This document shows, one piece after another, positions 1 through 5,103 of a stretch of 13,762 nt of DNA (within the stretch, counting starts at the first letter, position 1; each line of letters begins with the position of its first letter). The stretch lies in assembly GCA_038230695.1 (NCBI GenBank), contig JBBRMT010000120.1, positions 1 to 13,762 of the forward strand, written 5' to 3'. The translations under genes and the position numbers were made by a program. The stretch is from QHBQ01 sp038230695. Lineage in GTDB: Bacteria; Chloroflexota; Chloroflexia; QHBQ01. Under the pieces are notes generated by a model. The model saw only the letters and a list, made by a program, of their open reading frames with translations. It made no database searches and was not told where the DNA came from.

Positions 1-510
1 ATTACCATGAGCGATGTAGACGACCACTTGCGCTGGCGCAACGATGTGGACGTTACTCGCACCCTGCTCAATGTTAGGCCACGCAGCCGTGAGGAAGTCG
101 CCAGCATGGTCGAACGCTGGATGGAAAGTGGCGATAGCTTCGCCATCGAAGCGATTGATGAGCCACAGCCACGCCACATTGGTATGTGCGGGCTGCACGA
201 CTTGCACTGGCGCAGCCGCAAGGCTGAGTTTGCCCTCATCATTGGCGAAAAGGAACACTGGGGGCGCGGCTATGGCACTGCTGCTACCAGGCTGATGCTT
301 GAATACGGTTTCGGCGAGCTTAACCTGAATCGCATCTATCTCTATACCTTCAGCTTCAACGCTGGCGGCATTCGCGTCTACGAGAAGGTCGGTTTCAAGC
401 ACGAAGCCACCATGCGCGACGATGTTTACCGCTATGGCAACTTTCATAGCACCTACTTGATGGGTATCCTCAAGTCGGAGTGGGAAGCAAAGGTGAAGGC
501 TGAGGACTGA
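1..510 (+). CDS. GNAT acetyltransferase, RimJ/RimL-like (copy 1, 5' truncated by window edge)
   Basis: Probable acetyl-CoA-dependent N-acetyltransferase of the RimJ/RimL branch of the GNAT fold; the acceptor substrate cannot be told. The reading frame is open from base 1. The first codons read I-T-M-S-D-V-D-D and align with ITASDLDD of copy 3 (start 1366), so the ATG at base 7 is an internal methionine and about 17 residues of the true N-terminus lie outside the window. Motifs: FAIEAID near the middle, then the acetyl-CoA loop with WGRGYG, followed by FGELNLNRIYLYTFSFNAGGIRVYEKVGF, the conserved beta4-alpha4 and beta5 part of the family. The TGA stop at 508-510 lies inside a heptamer array (500-520). 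It is the first of three tandem paralogs. Family assignment is firm, substrate unknown. Confidence 0.85.
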   Translation: MTMSDVDDHLRWRNDVDVTRTLLNVRPRSREEVASMVERWMESGDSFAIEAIDEPQPRHIGMCGLHDLHWRSRKAEFALIIGEKEHWGRGYGTAATRLMLEYGFGELNLNRIYLYTFSFNAGGIRVYEKVGFKHEATMRDDVYRYGNFHSTYLMGILKSEWEAKVKAED

Positions 511-520
511 GGACTGAACA
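500..520 (+). repeat. Heptamer array CTGAGGA at the 3' end of GNAT copy 1
   Basis: Three consecutive 7-mers (CTGAGGA, CTGAGGA, CTGAACA). Their TGA triplets start at 501, 508 and 515, one in each forward reading frame; the one at 508 is the actual stop codon of the gene. Similar arrays end other genes here (1202, 1902, 2983, and 3096 on the minus strand). Confidence 0.75.
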
Positions 521-529
521 TCACCAAAA

Positions 530-548
530 CCCCTCTCCCCAAGAGGGG
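530..548. repeat. G/C-rich hairpin repeat (between GNAT copies 1 and 2)
   Basis: Inverted repeat CCCCTCT (530-536), five-base loop, AGAGGGG (542-548), followed by a G-rich tail (TAGGGTAAGGG). It matches the hairpin at 1237-1260 and is related to those at 8058 and 12732. It has no T-tract, so a terminator role is doubtful; it looks like a dispersed intergenic repeat. Confidence 0.6.
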
Positions 549-556
549 TAGGGTAA

Positions 557-605
557 GGGTGACTGCTGAAGCGCACAAACGCCAATCGCAGTTATCATTC
601 TTGAA
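557..605. repeat. Duplicated intergenic segment, copy A
   Basis: The segment starting GGGTGACTGCTGAAGCGCAC is almost identical to 1270-1318 (copy B). It shows that the tandem duplication which made the acetyltransferase copies included the spacer as well as the coding part. The repeat unit is about 705-713 bases long. Confidence 0.8.
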
Positions 606-620
606 TAATCAACATCATCC

Positions 621-655
621 ACTTTCAACTTTTAACTTTCAACTTTTAACTCAGG
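621..655 (+). repeat. Heptamer array ACTTTYA upstream of GNAT copy 2
   Basis: Four perfect-period 7-mers alternate ACTTTCA and ACTTTTA (621-648), followed by a degenerate fifth (ACTCAGG), ending a few bases before the ATG at 661. A shorter degenerate version stands in the same place before copy 3 (about 1334-1355). Confidence 0.75.
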
Positions 656-660
656 AAGCC

Positions 661-1269
661 ATGTACACCTTCGAGAATGACAAAGTAAGACTGCGGGCAA
701 CGGAGCGCGATGATCTGGACAACTACGTTCGCTGGTTCAACGACAGCGAGGCGCAGCGCACGTTGGTTGTGTATGGGCCGCAGAGCCGCGAGGCGGAGCA
801 GGCGTGGCTGGATGGCGCGATGATTGGCTCCGGCGGCGATTATATCTTCGCCATCGAGGCGATAGAAGGCGCGGAGGCGGTACACATTGGAAGCTGCGCC
901 GCACACAAACCCGACTGGCGCAACGCAAGTTGCGAGATCGGGATTGCCATTGGCGATAAAAGCTACTGGGGCCGAGGCTATGGCCCTGCCGCTTTCGCCC
1001 TGCTGCTAGAGTTCTGCTTCGGTGAACTCAACCTGCACCGTGTCTGGTTGCGCGTCTACGACTTCAACCAGCGGGGCATCCACGCTTACCAGAAACTCGG
1101 CTTCAAGGAGGAGGGCCGCCTGCGCGAAGCCTTCTACCGAGAAGGCGCATATCATGACGTAATCTTTATGGGCATCCTGAAGCGTGAGTGGCAAGCATCC
1201 GTGAGGACTGAGGTATTAGGCATGAGTGGTTTTACTCCCTCTCCCCACTGGGGGAGAGGGTTGGGGTGA
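661..1269 (+). CDS. GNAT acetyltransferase, RimJ/RimL-like (copy 2, C-terminally extended)
   Basis: Second tandem paralog of a GNAT N-acetyltransferase; acceptor unknown. The start at ATG 661 is chosen over the longer frame from 559 because it gives MYTFENDKVRLRA, matching MYTFQNEKVRLRA of copy 3, while the upstream codons translate the duplicated spacer and heptamer array. AGGAAG at 653-658 is a close-spaced possible ribosome site. The acetyl-CoA loop reads WGRGYG, followed by FGELNLHRVWLRV and the YQKLGF segment. The protein should end about 185 residues in, like copy 3, but the in-frame TGA of the heptamer array is TTA at 1216-1218, so the frame continues through the hairpin repeat to a TGA at 1267-1269. 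This adds about 17 residues of repeat-encoded tail (MSGFTPSPHWGRGLG at the end). Function is probably not affected. Confidence 0.85.
   Translation: MYTFENDKVRLRATERDDLDNYVRWFNDSEAQRTLVVYGPQSREAEQAWLDGAMIGSGGDYIFAIEAIEGAEAVHIGSCAAHKPDWRNASCEIGIAIGDKSYWGRGYGPAAFALLLEFCFGELNLHRVWLRVYDFNQRGIHAYQKLGFKEEGRLREAFYREGAYHDVIFMGILKREWQASVRTEVLGMSGFTPSPHWGRGLG
1237..1260. repeat. G/C-rich hairpin repeat, partly inside GNAT copy 2 coding end
   Basis: Perfect inverted repeat CCCTCTCCCC (1237-1246), four-base loop ACTG, GGGGAGAGGG (1251-1260), then TTGGGGTGAGGG. It is the same family as 530-548. Because copy 2 lacks its usual stop, the hairpin is translated as its C-terminal tail. Confidence 0.75.
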
Positions 1270-1318
1270 GGGTGACTGCTGAAGCGCACAAATGCCAATC
1301 GCAGTTATTAATCTTGAA
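1270..1318. repeat. Duplicated intergenic segment, copy B
   Basis: Nearly identical to 557-605 (copy A), with only scattered substitutions (for example ACAAATGCC versus ACAAACGCC). It marks the second junction of the tandem acetyltransferase array. Confidence 0.8.
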
Positions 1319-1365
1319 CAATCAACGTCAACCACTTTCAACTTTCACATTCAACTGAGAAAACC

Positions 1366-1920
1366 ATGTACACATTCCAGAATGAAAAAGTACGTCTGCG
1401 GGCGATTACCGCCAGCGACCTCGACGATAACCTGCGTTGGATGAACGATGTCGAGGTTACGCGCTACATCGGGCAGGTGGGGCGCTTCAGCCGTGAGCAG
1501 GAGGCCAATTTCATCGCACGGCTACACAATAGCCATGACCAGTACGAGTTTGCCATCGAGGCGATTGACGGGCCGCAGTCGAAACATATCGGCAACCTGG
1601 GGCTGCATGAGCTTGACCAACGCAATCGTCAGGCCGAGCTAGGCATCATGATTGGCGAACACGATTACTGGAGCAAGGGATATGGTGGGGCGGCGATGCG
1701 CCTGCTGCTGGAGTTCGGCTTCGGCGAACTCAACCTACACCGCATCCACCTGCGCTGCTTCGATTTCAACAAACGTGCCATCCGCGCCTATGAAAAAATC
1801 GGCTTCAAGCTGGACGGTATTGCCCGCCAAACCGCTTACCTGGCGGGCGAGTACCACAATGATTACCTGATGAGCATCCTCAAACCAGAGTGGGAAGCGA
1901 TGCTGAGTGCTGAGTGCTGA
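1366..1920 (+). CDS. GNAT acetyltransferase, RimJ/RimL-like (copy 3)
   Basis: Third tandem paralog, 184 residues, the usual length for RimJ/RimL-type N-acetyltransferases; substrate unknown. Seen in the sequence: N-terminal MYTFQNEKVRLRAI, the LRWMNDVEVTRYI segment, FAIEAIDG, then IMIGEHDYWSKGYGGAAMRLLLEFGFGEL with the acetyl-CoA loop. Here WSKGYG replaces the WGRGYG of the other two copies. The C-terminal YEKIGFKLDG segment and ILKPEW are shared with the other copies. The stop TGA at 1918-1920 lies in a heptamer array. No good Shine-Dalgarno is seen, only GAGAAAA before the ATG. It is the most intact copy in the window and serves as the reference for the starts and ends of copies 1 and 2. 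Confidence 0.88.
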   Translation: MYTFQNEKVRLRAITASDLDDNLRWMNDVEVTRYIGQVGRFSREQEANFIARLHNSHDQYEFAIEAIDGPQSKHIGNLGLHELDQRNRQAELGIMIGEHDYWSKGYGGAAMRLLLEFGFGELNLHRIHLRCFDFNKRAIRAYEKIGFKLDGIARQTAYLAGEYHNDYLMSILKPEWEAMLSAEC

Positions 1921-1929
1921 GTGCTGAGT
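1902..1929 (+). repeat. Heptamer array GCTGAGT x4 at the 3' end of GNAT copy 3
   Basis: Four exact copies of GCTGAGT. TGA triplets start at 1904, 1911, 1918 and 1925, covering all three frames; the one at 1918 ends the acetyltransferase. Confidence 0.85.
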
Positions 1930-1949
1930 GACAGCTACGGTCATCATAA

Positions 1950-1977
1950 CTGACAATCTCGAACTATCGTCTACAAT
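1950..1977 (+). promoter_or_regulatory. Possible promoter of prs
   Basis: CTGACA (1950-1955) and TACAAT (1972-1977) with a 16-base spacer resemble a sigma-70 promoter. The -10-like hexamer is part of the following heptamer array, so the match could be chance. Confidence 0.3.
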
Positions 1978-2005
1978 CTGCAATCTACAATCTGTAATCT
2001 GTTAT
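1971..2005 (+). repeat. Heptamer array CTRYAAT x5 upstream of prs
   Basis: Five 7-mers in a row: CTACAAT, CTGCAAT, CTACAAT, CTGTAAT, CTGTTAT, ending 15 bases before the prs start. It differs in sequence from the 3'-end TGA arrays but has the same 7-base period. Confidence 0.8.
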
Positions 2006-2020
2006 CAGAAAGGGTGAGCG

Positions 2021-2974
2021 ATGGGTCTGTATGATGAACTGAGCATCTTCACCGGCAACGCCAATCCCGAACTGGCGAAGGCAATATGTCGCTACGTTGG
2101 CGTGCCACTGGGCCGTATGGACGTGTTTGAGTTTAGCAATGAGAACACCTTTGTCAAGATCAACGAGAGCGTGCGCGGCAACGATGTGTTCATCATCCAA
2201 CCCACCTCCAGCCCGGTCAATCGCAGCATTATGGAGTTGCTGATCATCATTGACGCGATGAAGCGGGCCAGCGCGGGGCGCATCACCGCCGTCATTCCCT
2301 ATTATAGCTATGGCCGCACCGACAAGAAGGATCAGCCCCGCGTGCCAATTACCGCCCGCCTGATTGCCGACATGATCCAGGTGGCTGGCGCAGAGCGGGT
2401 GCTGACCATTGACCTACACGCCGGGCAGATCCAGGGCTTCTTCAACATCCCGGTGGATGAGTTGACCGCCACTTATCTGCTCACCGATTACTTCAAGCAG
2501 AAGCGTCTGACTAACCCGGTGGTGGTTTCGCCTGATCTGGGCAGTGTAAAGCGGGCGCGTAGCTTCGCCGAGCCGCTGGGCGCAAGCATTGCCATCGTGG
2601 AGAAACGGCGGGTGGGCAATCAGGACAAAAGCGAGGTAATGAACCTGATCGGCACGGTCAAAGGCCAGCCTGCCATCCTGGTAGACGACGAGATTGACAC
2701 GGGCGGCAGCATCACCCAGGCGGCGCGGGCGGTGTTGGAGTTCGGCGCAACCGAGGTCTACGCCTGCTGCGCCCATCCGGTGCTGTCCGGCGCAGCGGTT
2801 AGCAACCTGCAAGACAGCCCGCTAACCGAGATCGTCTGCACCGACACCATCCCCATCCCCCCCGAAAAGATGCTGCCCAACATCACCGTACTATCGGTGG
2901 CGAACCTGCTGGGCGAGACCATCCAGCGCATCCACACCGGCGCAAGCGTGGGGATGCTGTTCCGCCAGATCTGA
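2021..2974 (+). CDS. prs: Ribose-phosphate pyrophosphokinase (PRPP synthase)
   Basis: Transfers pyrophosphate from ATP to ribose 5-phosphate, giving PRPP for purine, pyrimidine, NAD, histidine and tryptophan synthesis; cytosolic. It has 317 residues, the normal length for class I enzymes. Diagnostic segments: PTSSPVN near residue 61, the flexible loop YSYGRTDKKDQPR (95-107), the catalytic histidine region TIDLHAGQIQGFF (129-141, His133), EKRR (194-197), and the PRPP-binding loop LVDDEIDTGGS (220-230), where family members usually have DDMIDTAGT. The ATG at 2021 follows AAAGGGTGAG, a reasonable ribosome site. It stands alone between the acetyltransferase array and the convergent LCP gene. Confidence 0.96.
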   Translation: MGLYDELSIFTGNANPELAKAICRYVGVPLGRMDVFEFSNENTFVKINESVRGNDVFIIQPTSSPVNRSIMELLIIIDAMKRASAGRITAVIPYYSYGRTDKKDQPRVPITARLIADMIQVAGAERVLTIDLHAGQIQGFFNIPVDELTATYLLTDYFKQKRLTNPVVVSPDLGSVKRARSFAEPLGASIAIVEKRRVGNQDKSEVMNLIGTVKGQPAILVDDEIDTGGSITQAARAVLEFGATEVYACCAHPVLSGAAVSNLQDSPLTEIVCTDTIPIPPEKMLPNITVLSVANLLGETIQRIHTGASVGMLFRQI

Positions 2975-2982
2975 ACGGCAGT

Positions 2983-3003
2983 GCTGAGCGCTGAGCGCTG
3001 AGT
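2983..3003 (+). repeat. Heptamer array GCTGAGC/T x3 after prs
   Basis: GCTGAGC, GCTGAGC, GCTGAGT, starting nine bases after the prs stop. TGA triplets start at 2985, 2992 and 2999, one per frame. It is nearly the same unit as the array after GNAT copy 3, and both continue with GACA. Confidence 0.8.
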
Positions 3004-3013
3004 GACAAAACGG

Positions 3014-3039
3014 AAGGGCGCACCTTGGTGCGCCCTTTT
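3014..3039. terminator. Bidirectional terminator between prs and the LCP gene
   Basis: Perfect 11-bp inverted repeat AAGGGCGCACC (3014-3024), TT, GGTGCGCCCTT (3027-3037), with TTTT on the plus strand at 3036-3039 and an A-rich flank on the other side (ACAAAACGGAA). The position between convergent genes fits termination from both sides. Confidence 0.8.
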
Positions 3040-3068
3040 GATTTAAGTATGGAATATTCTACGCAGCA

Positions 3069-3096
3069 CTCAAACCTCAAACCTCAAACCTCAGTC
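3069..3096 (-). repeat. Heptamer array GTTTGAG at the 3' end of the LCP gene
   Basis: On the minus strand, just after the LCP stop, the sequence reads GACTGAG then GTTTGAG three times. The strand is that of the LCP gene, so the array has the same relation to its gene as the TGA arrays on the plus strand; TGA occurs in all three frames. Confidence 0.75.
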
Positions 3097-3099
3097 CTG

Positions 3100-4716
3100 T
3101 TACTGCGCCGCCCCAGCCTTATCGTCGCCGAGGGTGACGACAATATCGGCATCGGGTGGGCCATTGGTGGCGTGCTGCACCGCGCCGGAGTCGAGGCCGA
3201 GGGCTTTGACGAGTTCGCTGTCGGTGAACGACTTGTTGGCGTAGTCAATAATTGTGGTGGTGGGGTGGGCGCTGTCATTGGCGTTGTCGGTGCCGACCAC
3301 CTTGAAGCCCTTGCCGCTCAATAGCTGGGCAGTGCGGGTCGCCAGCCCAGCAGTCTTGGTGCCGTTCAAAATCTTGACACGGGCAGCCTCCAGTACAACG
3401 CTGTTGCCGCCAAATAGCTGGGTGACCAATGGGCGGATCTTGTCCCAGTTAGGCATCAGCACATCCGCGCCGGTGTCCGGCATGATTGTATCCGTCACCT
3501 TGTCGCCATCAATCCCCGCCTGAGTAATGTTGCCACCAGCGATAGAGGGAGCCAGCTCGATCAGCGAGATAATCTGGGAGGGGCTGAGGTCGGTACGAAT
3601 GCTGTCGCTCAGGTTGCCCATCAGCGCATCAATGTTCGACAGGGTATTGAAGATGTCCAGCCCCCGCTCCTTGATTGCCAATAGCACCTGCTGCTGACGC
3701 TTGTTGCGGCCCAGGTCGCTATCCTGGTGGCGAGAGCGGGCGTACTCCAGCGCGGTTACGCCATTCATGTGCTGGATGCCGCCAAAGATGAGGATGCGGG
3801 CCAGGCCATTATCCACCGTGGGGAATTGATTGTCCACCAGCGGCTTAGGTACGTTAACGTTGATACCACCTAGCGTATCCACGATCTTCTGGAAGCCAGT
3901 GAATTGCACCTCGGCGAAGTAGTCAACCTGTATGCCGAAGTTGTATTTAATCACCGCTTTTGCCATTGCCGGGCCGCCACCGGGGATGTTGTTGATCTCG
4001 CCGTAGCCGTAAGCGGAGTTGATGCGACCATCGCTTGGCCCACCGATTTCGGGGATGGGTACCCACAGGTCGCGGGGGATACTGAGCATCGCTACCTTTT
4101 TGGTGGTAGGGTCAATCCGCACCAGGATCATCACGTCGGTATTGGGCGCACCGGTATCGCTGGGCCGATGGTCGAGGCCCAGCAGCAAAATGTTTACCGG
4201 CTCAGTTTGGGGTTGCGGGCCAGGGCGGACAACCACCGCGCCAGGCGTGCCACCGGGAACCGGGGTCTTGAGGGTAATTGCTCCGGTATTGGGGTCGAAT
4301 GGCACTTCCGGCGCAGGAGTAACCGACATCGCTATGGTTGCGTTGTGAACCACATCGAGGCGACCCAGCACCCACCAGCCAACCAGACCCACAATCAGCA
4401 CTACAATGCCGAGCGCAACTAGCAAGACCTTCCTACGGGTAGACATCGCCGGGCGGTGTGGCACAAGTGCAGGCGTAGCGGCAGAAGCCTGCTGGGCCAC
4501 CACTGGTGGCACCAACGGGGCGGGGTTGGCGCGTTTGCTGCTGGTAGCGGGACGGTCTGTCTGGCTCTTGCGCGGCGGACTGGGCGGTGGGGTTGCGCCT
4601 GATGAGGAGCGCGGGGTGACGCTGCCAGTCGCATCGCGGCGGGCCGGTGCTGGCTGGGCCTTGCGCCCATTTGCAGGCGTGGCGGGACGCACCTGGCGTA
4701 CCTGTGCGCCCGGCAA
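3100..4716 (-). CDS. LCP (LytR-CpsA-Psr) family protein with LytR_C domain
   Basis: Membrane-anchored enzyme of the family that transfers glycopolymers from lipid carriers onto the cell wall or other envelope acceptors. With the TTG at 4716 as start it has 538 residues. Layout: a Pro/Ala/Arg-rich cytoplasmic segment (1-95), one transmembrane helix (about 97-119, KVLLVALGIVVLIVGLVGWW), a Pro-rich linker, the LCP domain (about 175-355) with NILLLGLD, the Asp of NTDVMI (D194), SIPRDLWV (212-219) and the Arg-rich RSRHQDSDLGRNKRQQ (327-342), then a C-terminal LytR_C domain (about 445-533, VKILNGTKTAGLA). The start is uncertain: the TTG has no clear ribosome site; ATG 4446 (MSTRRKV, just before the helix) is possible; and an ATG at 4818 is in the same frame but cut off by a TAA at 4755-4753. 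Confidence 0.88.
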   Translation of the reverse strand: MPGAQVRQVRPATPANGRKAQPAPARRDATGSVTPRSSSGATPPPSPPRKSQTDRPATSSKRANPAPLVPPVVAQQASAATPALVPHRPAMSTRRKVLLVALGIVVLIVGLVGWWVLGRLDVVHNATIAMSVTPAPEVPFDPNTGAITLKTPVPGGTPGAVVVRPGPQPQTEPVNILLLGLDHRPSDTGAPNTDVMILVRIDPTTKKVAMLSIPRDLWVPIPEIGGPSDGRINSAYGYGEINNIPGGGPAMAKAVIKYNFGIQVDYFAEVQFTGFQKIVDTLGGINVNVPKPLVDNQFPTVDNGLARILIFGGIQHMNGVTALEYARSRHQDSDLGRNKRQQQVLLAIKERGLDIFNTLSNIDALMGNLSDSIRTDLSPSQIISLIELAPSIAGGNITQAGIDGDKVTDTIMPDTGADVLMPNWDKIRPLVTQLFGGNSVVLEAARVKILNGTKTAGLATRTAQLLSGKGFKVVGTDNANDSAHPTTTIIDYANKSFTDSELVKALGLDSGAVQHATNGPPDADIVVTLGDDKAGAAQ

Positions 4717-4752
4717 GGGTATGCGATTGGTCGGCGCATCCTCCGCCGCCAG

Positions 4753-4818
4753 TTAGCTGCTGTTAAGTTTGCGCCGCTTGTTCTGCTCGTTACCGCTGCG
4801 GCGGCCATTTTCACCCAT
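4753..4818 (-). other. Short ORF in frame with the LCP gene, ended by TAA (interrupted N-terminus or leader)
   Basis: ATG at 4818-4816 opens 21 codons, MGENGRRSGNEQNKRRKLNSS, ended by TAA at 4755-4753. The frame is the LCP frame (34 codons upstream of TTG 4716) and is open on both sides of the TAA; the next codons read LAAEDAPTNRIP. A charged, hydrophilic start like this is usual for the cytoplasmic part of LCP proteins. GAGGAG stands about 13 bases before the ATG, rather far. Either a nonsense change, a sequencing error, or a real leader peptide. Confidence 0.4.
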
Positions 4819-4860
4819 GATCTAAGTACTACTCCTCTGGTTGCTCTCGCTCCGGTTAAT

Positions 4861-4870
4861 ATTATACCAT
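4861..4870 (-). promoter_or_regulatory. Extended -10 promoter for the LCP gene
   Basis: On the minus strand the sequence reads ATGGTATAAT: a perfect TATAAT (4866-4861) with TG one base upstream. No good -35 is seen at 17 bases, as is common for extended -10 promoters. It lies about 43 bases upstream of ATG 4818 and about 145 upstream of TTG 4716, which mildly favours the farther start. Confidence 0.55.
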
Positions 4871-4996
4871 AACCTGGCAAGTTCACCAGGGCGGAAGGGC
4901 GGACGCAATTCGCCCTTACACCACATATAAGTTGCAATTCGATGAAGTGTGGACTCGATTTACCCCGCTGGTTGGTGGCAAGCAACGCTGCGTTTT

Positions 4997-5005
4997 TGCT
5001 ATAAT
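4997..5005 (+). promoter_or_regulatory. Extended -10 promoter for gatB
   Basis: TGCTATAAT: a perfect -10 hexamer at 5000-5005 with the TG motif one base upstream. No convincing -35 hexamer at the normal distance. It is 98 bases upstream of the gatB ATG. Confidence 0.55.
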
Positions 5006-5103
5006 GGCTGAGACAGCGATCATCCATTTTAATCTGTTTATCCGTTTTCACAATTCGTTGGCAATTCCGTTGGCTAACCCCAACCAGATCGAGGTGCAAG
5101 ATA

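Larger units (their letters stand above)
4717..5103. other. Divergent intergenic region between the LCP gene and gatB
   Basis: It carries the short LCP-frame ORF (4753-4818), an extended -10 promoter facing the LCP gene (4861-4870) and one facing gatB (4997-5005). Apart from these, no gene, repeat or clear terminator is seen. Confidence 0.6.

Noticed and set aside
500..2005. Regular short repeats suggestive of a CRISPR array.
   Set aside because: The units are 7 bases long and directly adjacent with no spacers; no cas genes are present.
3904..4422. Plus-strand open frame of 172 codons opposite the LCP gene.
   Set aside because: Antisense shadow of the LCP domain; no ribosome site and no recognisable motif.
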